Of a DNA stretch of 64,000 nt, positions 56,131 to 64,000 are shown piece by piece; the first letter of the stretch is position 1, and each line of letters begins with the position of its first letter. The stretch spans positions 124,001-188,000 of the forward strand of contig NW_015961956.1 in assembly GCF_000497045.1 (NCBI RefSeq), given 5' to 3'. The notes under the pieces are model-generated. The model saw only the letters and a program-made list of their open reading frames with translations. It was not told the origin of the DNA and searched no databases. The translations under genes and the position numbers were made by a program. This DNA comes from Kalmanozyma brasiliensis GHG001 (taxonomy: Eukaryota > Basidiomycota > Ustilaginomycetes > Ustilaginales).

Positions 56131-58149
56131 ATGTGTACTGCCGCACCTGCTCCCCAGAAGAAGGCGCCTACAATAGACGTCCTCACCGCCGATCTTCACG
56201 CCACCAACCTCGACGGCTCCTCCGGCCCCGATTTCCGTGCTGTCTCGTCCAAGCATCTCAAACAGCTCCTTCTCGAGCCTGTTGACGAGACCGCTGCAGC
56301 CTCAATACCAGGCTCAATATCGTCACAGTCGATCGAGGCTCCCAAAGCGATAGATCAAGCTGCCAACCCGTCGGTCATAGATGTTGCCGAAAAGGAAGGC
56401 GATTCCGCATCCGCTCCGTCCGCTCCTCAGGTCCAAGGCCTAGTCAAGTACATCGCTGACCGGGTCACCTACGAGGGCGGCGAGTTTGTATTGCGCATCG
56501 GTGCGCCCAGCCCCAACGAGAGCGATGCCGAAACAGCCACCTTCACCGACGAGGAGCTCTCAATAGCTATTGCAAATGTCGTCAAAGCCTCGAGCTTATC
56601 GGATGCCGATGCCAGTGTGCTTCACCAGCAAACCGCCGAGGACGGTCACAGCAGATCAGCTCATGTTCTCATCCGCAGGATACCTGCTGGTGCCGAAGAG
56701 CTGGTCGAGCTGCGCATCGCGGTCATCGGCAACGTCGACGCCGGCAAGTCCACCATGCTCGGTGTCCTCACCAAGGGCGGTCTCGACGATGGACGAGGCA
56801 AGGCGCGTGTCAATCTTTTCCGTCACAAGCACGAGATTGAGTCCGGCCGAACCTCGTCCGTGGGAATGGAGATCATGGGCTTCGACTCGAAGGGCAGACC
56901 GGTCCACAATGCCGCCGGACCTGGTCAAGAGCCCGGGCGCAAGATGTCGTGGGAGGAGGTCTGCGCCAAGTCGAGCAAGGTCATCTCCTTCATCGATCTC
57001 GCCGGTCACGAGCGCTACCTCAAGACAACCGTGTTCGGCATGACCGGCTGTCTGCCAGACTTTGTGATGCTCATGGTGGGTGCCAACGCCGGTCTCATCG
57101 GCATGTCCAAGGAGCATCTCGGCATTGCCCTTGCGCTCTCCGTGCCCGTCGTCGTGTGCATCACCAAGATCGACATGACCCCTGCTCACGTCCTGGAGAC
57201 GACGCTCAAGCAGCTCACCAAGATCCTCAAATCGCCCGGCTGCCGCAAGACGCCGGTCTTCATCAACGACATGGGTCAGGTCGTCGAATCGGCGCTTCGA
57301 CTCGAGACCGAACGCATCTGTCCCATCTTCCAGATTTCCAATGTCACTGGCCTCAATCTTGACCTCCTGCGCAGCTTCCTCAACATTCTCCCCCAAGCCA
57401 GCGCTGCCAAGTTCCAGGTGAACCAGCCATTCGAGTTCCAGATCAGCGACATCTTTTCTGTTCCCTTCGTCGGCACTGTCGTCTCTGGTGTTGTGCTCGG
57501 TGGCAGCTGCAAAGTGGGCGACGTGTCTCTGTTGGGCCCGGATAGTCTGGGTCAATTTGTCACCACCTCGATCCGCAGCATTCAACGCAAGCGTGTCAAC
57601 GTCGACGGCGCCACGGCAGGCCAGAGCGTCTCGTTTGCGCTCAAGAAGATTCGCCGCAACCAGGTGCGCAAGGGCATGGTCATGGTAGCACGCACCGAGG
57701 TTGCGCCCAAGAGCTACATGGAGTTTGACGCCGAGATTCTTTGCTTGTACCACTCGACGACGCTCTCGGTGGGCAGCTGCATGGTGCTGCACGCCGCATC
57801 CATCCGACAGACCGTGCGCATCGTGGGGATCGCCAAGCTCGACGGCAAGCCCACGCTCGGCACCGGCGCTGCTGGCGGCGATGCACACGGCGGCAAGCCG
57901 GTGGTGCGTACGGGCGACCGAGCTAAGCTGCGCCTCCAATTCATCAGGTACCCCGAGTACGTCAAGCCTGGCATGAAGCTCATCACGCGAGAGGGGAAGA
58001 CCAAGCTCATCGGTGTCGTGCGAGCCGTGGGCCAGACCGGACCGCTGGGTGGAGCTGCGGCGGCGATGCCCAATGCTGGTCCGTCGAACGTGCCGCCTGC
58101 TGCGCACAACACAAATGCGTACCCTGCGCCGGCGCTCGGGGTCAAATGA
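56131..58149 (+). CDS. Translational GTPase, GTPBP1/GTPBP2 family
   Basis: The 672-residue protein has an N-terminal region (about 1-190) with the family feature LVKYIADRVTYEGGEFVLRIG, then an EF-Tu-like G domain. G1 is GNVDAGKST (200-208), the G2 region is around SGRTSSVGMEIMGF (238-251), G3 is DLAGHE (289-294) and G4 is TKID (345-348). Two beta-barrel domains follow (FSVPFVGTVVSGVVLGGSC; RTGDRAKLRLQFIRYPEYVK). GTPBP1 homologues act on stalled ribosomes and mRNA decay in animals; the fungal role is less known. The C-terminus is a low-complexity tail. Start at ATG 56131. It is tandem with RRP1 (380 bases apart). Confidence 0.92.
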   Translation: MCTAAPAPQKKAPTIDVLTADLHATNLDGSSGPDFRAVSSKHLKQLLLEPVDETAAASIPGSISSQSIEAPKAIDQAANPSVIDVAEKEGDSASAPSAPQVQGLVKYIADRVTYEGGEFVLRIGAPSPNESDAETATFTDEELSIAIANVVKASSLSDADASVLHQQTAEDGHSRSAHVLIRRIPAGAEELVELRIAVIGNVDAGKSTMLGVLTKGGLDDGRGKARVNLFRHKHEIESGRTSSVGMEIMGFDSKGRPVHNAAGPGQEPGRKMSWEEVCAKSSKVISFIDLAGHERYLKTTVFGMTGCLPDFVMLMVGANAGLIGMSKEHLGIALALSVPVVVCITKIDMTPAHVLETTLKQLTKILKSPGCRKTPVFINDMGQVVESALRLETERICPIFQISNVTGLNLDLLRSFLNILPQASAAKFQVNQPFEFQISDIFSVPFVGTVVSGVVLGGSCKVGDVSLLGPDSLGQFVTTSIRSIQRKRVNVDGATAGQSVSFALKKIRRNQVRKGMVMVARTEVAPKSYMEFDAEILCLYHSTTLSVGSCMVLHAASIRQTVRIVGIAKLDGKPTLGTGAAGGDAHGGKPVVRTGDRAKLRLQFIRYPEYVKPGMKLITREGKTKLIGVVRAVGQTGPLGGAAAAMPNAGPSNVPPAAHNTNAYPAPALGVK

Positions 58150-58529
58150 GGGCTCCGAATGGGAAGTCCTTGGCAAGCACAGGCGGGCAGGTACTTGACA
58201 TACGAAATGCGATTACCCGGTTGCGCCACGGACCGCAGTGTGATTGGTCTGCGCAGCTCTTGAAGAGGCTTGCTGAGTTGATCGTGGGACTGAAAGCTGT
58301 TGTATCCATCTGATGAGGAAGACCGAAGCTCATTGTGGGCATTATGTAAGCGCGTCAAATGCAGATTTGGTCAGGGTCTTAAATTTTCGCAGCTGTGGAA
58401 ATTTGTTGCTGCAGCCCGGACCTTTGAGAAGATTCTCAACTTGCTCGCCCTGCTTGACGGACAACACCATCTGCCACCTTTCACCCTTGCGTCCCAGCGC
58501 ACTTGTCATTGTCTGCATCGCTTACAGCC
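58150..58529. other. Intergenic region GTPBP1-like / RRP1
   Basis: About 380 bases between two plus-strand genes: 3' end of the first and promoter/leader of the second. Nothing else seen. Confidence 0.5.
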
Positions 58530-59906
58530 ATGGCGACGGCCTCTTCATCAAAAGCGAGCTCCTCGAAGCGCAAGGCCATCCCTACCACCGCCGGCAAAAC
58601 GAAAAAGTCCAAACCTGCCCCGACGAGCAACGACGATGCCTCCATCCCACTCGGTCGGGCGCTCGCCTCCACCGAGAAGCGCATCCGCGATTCAGCCGTC
58701 CGCTCGCTCCGCACGTACCTCTCCACCAACGGTGCGCACACCATCCCGACTCTGGAGCTGCAGAAGCTCTGGAAGGGACTCTTCTACTGTTTCTGGATGA
58801 GCGATAAGCCTTTGATCCAGCAAAGGCTCGCCGATGATTTGGCGAGTCTCGTTCTTGTTCACCCCTCTTCATCTACCAACCGGAGCGAGGCGGGGTTGGC
58901 GTTCCTAGAGGGCTTCTGGGATACGATCACCGCCGAGTGGGGGGGATTGGACAAGCATCGGGTGGACAAATTCTACCTGCTCGTCCGCCGATTTGTTGCA
59001 TCCGGATTTCAATTGCTTGCGGAAGAAAAGTGGCCACCGGTCGCAGTGAAGACCTTCCAAGGGATACTGGGCAAGTTCGACGGCGTGTTAAGCACCAACA
59101 ACCCCAAAACACCGGATAGCCTGACATACCATTTGTCGGATATGTACCTCGACGAACTGGAAAAGGTGGTCGAAAAAGTGCACGATCAGGAGAACGAACA
59201 GGCAGAAGAGACGGAGGAAGGAGAGGAGGAGGAGTTGGTGCTGGTGCCGACGTTGGAGCTATTGATGCCGTTTGTGGATGCATTGGCGACGGCGAAGAGC
59301 AAGGCGATGTACGAGAGGATTTGGGCGAACGTGTTCCAGCCGTTGCTGGAGGATACGCTGCGTGCGTCGGCGAGGGATGATGAGGCGTCGCTGTCGGATG
59401 ACGAGGAGGAGGCGTCACTCGATGACGATAAGGATGAGGACGTGGAGGAGGACGAAGGGGAGGACTTGGAGGAGGGCGAAGACGAAGAGGAGGGAGGAGA
59501 CGAGACGACCAACGGTACAGAATTCCACTCTTTCGCCGACGAATCCGGTCTTCCTGCCAACGACGACGAGTCTGAACGCTCCCTCCCTTCCGATTCCGAA
59601 GAGGACGACGAGGAGGACGACGCGGAAGACGACGTCCGCTTCCCGCTCCTGCTCGCCCTCTCCTCCGTCCCCACTCCCACGACTGCCAACGACGACGAAG
59701 AGCCCGACGCTAGCAGCATCGACGTCGCCCTCGTGCTGCGCAAGAGCATCTTCCAGGCGCTCTTCACCGCCGCCTCGCGCAAGGACGCCACCGAGGCGAG
59801 GAGGAGGCTCCTCTACCAGCTGTGGCGCGACGAGCAGGATCGGCTCAACGATCAGGCCGAGAGCTCCTCCTCCTCCTCCTCCTCCTCCTCCGACGACGAC
59901 GAGTAA
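58530..59906 (+). CDS. RRP1: Ribosomal RNA processing protein 1 (Rrp1/Nop52)
   Basis: Start at ATG 58530 (CAGCCATGG context); the frame extends to 58503 but begins with TTG there. The 458-residue protein begins with a basic nuclear-type tail (ASSSKRKAIPTTAGKTKKSK). It then has the Nop52 helical domain: LGRALASTEKRIRDSAVRSL, LQKLWKGLFYCFWMSDKPLI, FWDTITAEWGGLDKHRVDKF and YLLVRRFVASGFQLL. The C-terminal half contains long acidic Asp/Glu runs and ends in a Ser run from a TCC repeat (59864-59890) before DDDE. Rrp1 acts in the nucleolus in 27S pre-rRNA processing for the 60S subunit. It converges with ARP5, with 92 bases between stops. Confidence 0.93.
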   Translation: MATASSSKASSSKRKAIPTTAGKTKKSKPAPTSNDDASIPLGRALASTEKRIRDSAVRSLRTYLSTNGAHTIPTLELQKLWKGLFYCFWMSDKPLIQQRLADDLASLVLVHPSSSTNRSEAGLAFLEGFWDTITAEWGGLDKHRVDKFYLLVRRFVASGFQLLAEEKWPPVAVKTFQGILGKFDGVLSTNNPKTPDSLTYHLSDMYLDELEKVVEKVHDQENEQAEETEEGEEEELVLVPTLELLMPFVDALATAKSKAMYERIWANVFQPLLEDTLRASARDDEASLSDDEEEASLDDDKDEDVEEDEGEDLEEGEDEEEGGDETTNGTEFHSFADESGLPANDDESERSLPSDSEEDDEEDDAEDDVRFPLLLALSSVPTPTTANDDEEPDASSIDVALVLRKSIFQALFTAASRKDATEARRRLLYQLWRDEQDRLNDQAESSSSSSSSSSDDDE

Positions 59907-59998
59907 GCAATGCACAATACTTTTCGCACACATCTCACTCTGCACAGTTCGTGATAGTGAATGACTTTTGCCCATGAAACAGAGGGAGAGGTGCGGCT

Positions 59999-62404
59999 TC
60001 ACCTCCAATTGGCACTGAGCGCATGCTCCTTGAACCACTCCTTGCCCTTTTCCTCGTAGTCTTGCTTTGTGATGGCGCTTTGCCTGAACTCATCACCGAC
60101 GCTCCACCTCGCAGCGCCCTTCCACGCGTCGAACCTGCGATCCTTCGCCGCGGTCACCTTGACACTGACACTACTCGGCTGACTAGCCCGGATGCTCGAG
60201 TACAGCCTCTCTTCAAAGCCCCTATACGCCGTGTGCCGACCCGTGACAAAGATGTTCTGCAGCATCCTAGCGCGCGTTTCGGCGTCGAAACTGTGCACGA
60301 CGTGCGAGCAGACCTCGTCGAGTCCGGCCTGGTCGAGTCCTGCGATAGAGGGTTGCCACAGCACCTCCGGTACGCGGATGCGCTCGACGTTGAGGTGCAG
60401 CTGGTGAGCGCGGCGGATGCTCTCCGGGTCCGCTGCGTTGGTCGGGTCGTCGAGGGCCGTGTCCGTAGGTGCGATGGTAGACTCCTGTCCGCCACCGGGA
60501 CCGTTGAAGAACGTCAGCGTGAGTCGGTTCTTACGAGCAAGGCGGGCAGCGTACGTGTCGTCCGGACCGAAGGTCGGATCCAACGTCAAGAGTCGGGTTT
60601 CGATATTCGCCAGATTGGTATAGGCATCTTCTTCCTCTTCGGAATCGTCGGCGGCTTGAATCTCGCGGTAGATCGCCCAGTCGTCGTCGTTAGCTCCGAA
60701 GGTATCCTCTTCGCCGCCCTTCTTGCGCTTTCGACCGCCGGTCGGGGTGGCACTCCCACTGGCGGGCGCATCCGACGCCAGCGCGGTGATGGACTTCATC
60801 CGTTGTTGCGCAGCAAGCGACTTTCGATCGGACAGCATCTCCTTCATCCGTTTGCGCTCTTTGATGCGATTGATAGCGTCGTCGTACTCTCTCCTCAACT
60901 TGCTCGACCAAACGCGAGGGTTGTTGACCCTCTCATCTTCATCTCTCTGCAACGCCTCCTCTTCCAACCGCTTCTCCTCCGCCTTCTCCGCCTTCGCCCG
61001 CAACCTCGCATCGTACCCGGCCTTCATCAACCGCTGCTTCCTCTTCTCCTTCACACCCTCCTCGTCCAGATCCGCATCCGGTACATCTACAAGCGGGAAA
61101 CTAGGCTCCTCCGACTTGTCATCCTCCACATACTCCTCACCCAGCTCTTTTGCCCTGAATCTCTTCAGCGCCCCCTCGATTTTCGTCACCATCTTGTCCA
61201 GAGCACCCTCGTTGTCGAACCCATCGTTCTCGAGTCGCTTCAGATACTCGGCCTTGCGTTCTTTGCCCTTCCACTCCTTGAGCTGGAGGTAGTACCGCAG
61301 ATCGTTTTCTTTTTGCATCATCTTTTCGAGGCGCATCTTGCGGGTTTGTTCACGAAGGCGGTCGCCAGCAGCCTTGCGACGCTCGGCTTGGGCTGCGAGG
61401 TCTTCTGCGGATTTTTGCTCGGGGAGGGCGTCGGCGAAAGGGAATTGGATGATCACGTCGCTGCGCTCCATCGGTGTCCAGCTTGAAGGGTTGTGGGTCT
61501 TGTGGGACGCGGGGAGCATCGACATGCCGCGGATGTCGGTGGTGTAGTCGGACGAGACGTAGCAGAGGTCTTCCATCATGTTTTGGGCTTGCCATGGAGT
61601 GACGCGGGATGGGAAGTTGGGATACTTGAGTTGGATGAGACGCAAGAGCAGGTCGGACGCCTGCGCTCCTCCCCACGCGAGCCGCTTGGAGTTGGTCAAG
61701 ATGCCCTTCCCACCCACTGTCGGGACCACGACAGTGCTCGATCGCCCAGACGACACCACCAGCGCATCTGGTCCCACCTCGTTCTGATACGCGCTGAAGA
61801 GACAGTCGACACCGTAGTTGACCATGGGCACCTGATACGCTTCGAACATGAGCTCGTTCATGATCCCCCGGCTGTAGGCCGGGTTGCACAGCGTCTCGGT
61901 CATACACACCGGATGGTTCACTCGATCGGTATCGATGCCCAGGTTGGCAAAGGTGTAGTCGAGGACGATCTCCATGGCGTCCCATCCGGTGACTACGTCG
62001 GAGTCAAAGGGCGTGCGGATCGAGCTGCGCGACAGACCGTCGGCGTACACGTCGTTGCCCACCAGCAGCATCGTCAGGCTCTTCTTGCGGTCGCGAACTT
62101 TCGAGATGAGATTGTCGTACGCCACAAAGGGTTGAGAGGAGTAGGAGGTGGGTTTGGAGGGAGAGGAGAGGGCGAAGCCGGCGCGCAGCTCGGAGGAGCC
62201 GTTGTCGATCACGATGGGGCATTCAGTGTTGAAGTAGGCAGAGGTGCGGTAGGCGAGCTTGGGGACCGGTTTGGGTTTGGGAAAGTCGGCGGCGGGATGG
62301 ACGGGAACGTGGTCGAGCGGTTGATATGGTGTCGAGGAGGAGGATGCAGCGCCATTGGATGATGATCCCGGCATCCTGCTGTCGTGAACGGCGACGGGCG
62401 CCAT
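59999..62404 (-). CDS. ARP5: Actin-related protein 5 (INO80 complex)
   Basis: The 801-residue protein (start ATG 62404) is an actin-fold protein: VIDNGSSELRAGF (65-77) is the first phosphate-binding loop, then FDSDVVTGWDAMEIVLDYTF, HPVCMTETLCNPAYSR, and a second loop region with DALVVSSGRSSTVVVPTVGG. Between the actin halves is a charged, coiled-coil insert of about 270 residues (AERRKAAGDRLREQTRKM onwards), the hallmark that separates Arp5 from other ARPs. The C-terminus resumes the actin fold (VPEVLWQPSIAGLDQAGLDE, NIFVTGRHTAYRGFEERLYS) and ends with EEKGKEWFKEHALSANWR. Arp5 pairs with Ies6 and is needed for INO80 chromatin remodelling. Confidence 0.95.
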   Translation of the reverse strand: MAPVAVHDSRMPGSSSNGAASSSSTPYQPLDHVPVHPAADFPKPKPVPKLAYRTSAYFNTECPIVIDNGSSELRAGFALSSPSKPTSYSSQPFVAYDNLISKVRDRKKSLTMLLVGNDVYADGLSRSSIRTPFDSDVVTGWDAMEIVLDYTFANLGIDTDRVNHPVCMTETLCNPAYSRGIMNELMFEAYQVPMVNYGVDCLFSAYQNEVGPDALVVSSGRSSTVVVPTVGGKGILTNSKRLAWGGAQASDLLLRLIQLKYPNFPSRVTPWQAQNMMEDLCYVSSDYTTDIRGMSMLPASHKTHNPSSWTPMERSDVIIQFPFADALPEQKSAEDLAAQAERRKAAGDRLREQTRKMRLEKMMQKENDLRYYLQLKEWKGKERKAEYLKRLENDGFDNEGALDKMVTKIEGALKRFRAKELGEEYVEDDKSEEPSFPLVDVPDADLDEEGVKEKRKQRLMKAGYDARLRAKAEKAEEKRLEEEALQRDEDERVNNPRVWSSKLRREYDDAINRIKERKRMKEMLSDRKSLAAQQRMKSITALASDAPASGSATPTGGRKRKKGGEEDTFGANDDDWAIYREIQAADDSEEEEDAYTNLANIETRLLTLDPTFGPDDTYAARLARKNRLTLTFFNGPGGGQESTIAPTDTALDDPTNAADPESIRRAHQLHLNVERIRVPEVLWQPSIAGLDQAGLDEVCSHVVHSFDAETRARMLQNIFVTGRHTAYRGFEERLYSSIRASQPSSVSVKVTAAKDRRFDAWKGAARWSVGDEFRQSAITKQDYEEKGKEWFKEHALSANWR

Positions 62405-62831
62405 GGTAGCTGGTATCCTTCCGAGCGCGAGCTCAGAGTGGTTTCAGCTGCAGAAAAATGAGTTAACCTCTCTGCTTGCTTTGATGAACGTTGAAAGCTG
62501 TGCGATCTGCGCAGCGGCGTCTTTCGAGTGTTGCGCCAACCGACTTGTCGAAGATGTAGGCGATGATCGTGATGTGGTTGGAAGCCCAGTCGCTCAGGCC
62601 ATTTCTCAACCCTCGAAAACTGGAAGCTCGACGAGAAGGTCAGAGTGAAATTCCGAAATCCGTGCTCGCGACGCTCAACCCTGCATATCACTCAAGGCGC
62701 CAGCCGTTGAGAGCGCGCGAGGGCCTGCGCTTGGCGTCTCCCCAGATACTGTATGGCAAGCGACACATTCAACATGATAGCGACTGTGGATTGTGGGTAT
62801 CATTGCTTTGTGTTGGAACCATCGTACGGAA
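62405..62831. other. Intergenic region ARP5 / ATG16
   Basis: About 430 bases, ARP5 promoter and ATG16 3' region. No other gene seen. Confidence 0.5.
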
Positions 62832-63664
62832 TTACGACTTTGCCGCCGACGGCGACGAAGCGGCCCCATCCCCTCCCACGCCGGCCCTCTCTTCAGCAGG
62901 CGACGAGCTCTCCCTCCTCTTCCGCACCTCCTCCAACCAGATCGTCCCCTCATTCATCTTATCCGCCTCCTCATTCATCCGATCCAGCCACCTTTGCAAC
63001 AAACTTGCATTATCCTTCTTGAGATCCTCGTTCCTTGTCTCGATCTGGCTGAGTTCCAGACTCAACGTGGCCAACTCATCCTGCAGGATCTGTATCCCTC
63101 TGTCCTTCTCTCCAGCGGCATGGATGAGATCTTCCGCTTGGCGTTTGAGCTTCTCGTAGTCCAGCTGGAGTTTGGCGAGCAGCTCGGATTGTCGCCGTGC
63201 TTCCTCCTCCTTTTCGCGGTGGGACTCGCTCATGAGGAGCAGACGCTGGGCGTTTTGGCCTTGCGTCTTGTAGAGTGTGGCGACTTCATCGCGAAGAGTG
63301 GACAGCTGCTGCTCGAGAGAGGTGATATATGCCAGTTGGACAGGGTTTGCCGGCGTTGCTGAGGACGAGGGGGAGGAGGCACCGGCGACTGCGTTAGCGG
63401 CCGAGGTGGATGTGGCAGCTGCTGCAGCACTGAGCAGCGCTCGATTGCGTTGCTTCAGCAGACGTGTCTGTTCTGTCAGCTTGCGATCTGGTGATAGGAG
63501 TAGAGGTATGGATGATCAGCTTCGTTGTTGAGGATCAAAGTCAAAGGGAGGATGCTATACTCACAGTGATGAAAGACAGCGTCGTGCTGCTTCTCGAGCG
63601 TATCACGCTCTTGCAAGCGTAGAAAGATGGCCTGCTGCCAATTCGGTGCGACTGTCGCCTGCAT
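62832..63664 (-). CDS. ATG16: Autophagy protein Atg16; two exons
   Basis: Model: complement of 63565-63664 joined to 62832-63487, with a 77-nt intron (63488-63564), GTGAGT donor and CCAG acceptor, phase 1. The 251-residue product starts MQATVAPNWQQAIFLRLQER, the amphipathic helix by which Atg16 binds Atg5. A Ser/Ala-rich linker (about 50-85) follows, then a coiled coil from about residue 85 to 205 (ITSLEQQLSTLRDEVATLY; DELATLSLELSQIETRNEDL; DNASLLQRWLDRMNEEADKM), typical of Atg16 dimerisation. There are no WD40 repeats, as in other fungi. The Atg12-Atg5-Atg16 complex directs Atg8 lipidation on the phagophore. Neither exon alone shows the whole protein: the exon-1 frame upstream of 63664 begins with TTG, and the exon-2 internal ATG at 63233 (residue 119) lacks the Atg5-binding helix. 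Confidence 0.9.
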
Positions 63665-64000
63665 GTTCGTGTTGAAGGGGACTCCGCGCTGGGAGCAGAC
63701 CGCAGAGAACGTCGGCAGATAAGGATGGTGGTCGAGGCAAGTGAGGTGTGAAGGGTAGTCTGAGCGTGATTCAGGGTCCAATTGCTAAGAACGGGGTGCT
63801 GAGCTCGATTTTCGGTGTGAGCTTGTTAGGCCGGACCTGAATTTGGATCTCACAAAAGCGAGCTGGGCCATGACGACAGGATCGGCAGGCAGTGGTGCGG
63901 ATTCCTTAATTTCCCAGCCTTGCATCAACACAATCAACGGCCAACCAAGCAGCCCCTGACAGGCGCGGCTCCAGGCCAGTCTCTGTGTGTGCTGAGCAGC
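63665..64000. other. ATG16 upstream region to window end
   Basis: About 335 bases with the ATG16 promoter and leader. No gene can be supported before the window edge. Confidence 0.45.

Noticed and set aside
56656..58176. 506-codon minus-strand frame
   Set aside because: Antisense to the GTPBP1-like GTPase; begins and ends around that gene and has a His/Asp/Leu composition typical of a mirrored GC-rich gene.

Overview
The window looks like nuclear DNA of a basidiomycete fungus of the smut group (Ustilaginomycetes). The clues are GC-rich coding sequence, mostly long intronless genes, serine/alanine/glutamine-rich low-complexity stretches inside conserved proteins, short GTATGT/GTGAGT...CAG introns where introns occur, and clearly eukaryotic fungal products (FG nucleoporin, exocyst, Mediator, Ssn6, Bni4, V-ATPase, INO80). 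I saw no rRNA, convincing tRNA, CRISPR array or intact transposon. I do not name a species.

Layout, left to right. 0-7.4 kb: an FG nucleoporin truncated at its 5' end by the window edge, facing a two-TM protein I do not recognise. 7.4-11.4 kb: a roughly 4-kb stretch without a supportable gene. 11.4-17.5 kb (minus strand): a secreted tyrosinase, a CZIB/DUF866 zinc-binding protein whose first coding exon is only 6 nt, and a large unrecognised disordered protein. 18.7-29.2 kb: SEC15, a secreted double-psi beta-barrel protein with a Q/K/D-rich linker, a single-ORF fusion of a cystathionine beta-lyase-type PLP enzyme with mevalonate kinase, an NXT1/p15 mRNA-export factor split by a 356-nt intron, and a probable ribonucleotide-reductase inhibitor. 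30.2-43.3 kb (minus strand): a Kes1/Osh4-type oxysterol-binding protein, a Bni4-like septum scaffold and the TPR corepressor Ssn6/Cyc8, separated by long intergenic regions. 45.4-63.7 kb is gene-dense: mitoribosomal mL46, V-ATPase subunit H, glutathione synthetase, MED31, an SLC35C2-like transporter, an SDR oxidoreductase, a GTPBP1-like GTPase, RRP1, ARP5 and a two-exon ATG16.

Most genes are housekeeping functions in ordinary fungal order, not one pathway. Several are divergent pairs likely to share promoter DNA (fusion gene/NXT1, mL46/VMA13, GSH2/MED31, SDR/GTPBP1-like). The most unusual item is the cystathionine beta-lyase-mevalonate kinase fusion (23802-26666), which joins sulfur amino-acid metabolism to isoprenoid synthesis in one 954-residue reading frame with both active sites apparently intact. 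Three intron-containing genes (CZIB, NXT1, ATG16) were assembled by hand from splice sites; no single open frame gives the full protein. Start codons were checked against the DNA, and several conserved proteins begin at an internal ATG of a longer open frame (positions given per gene).
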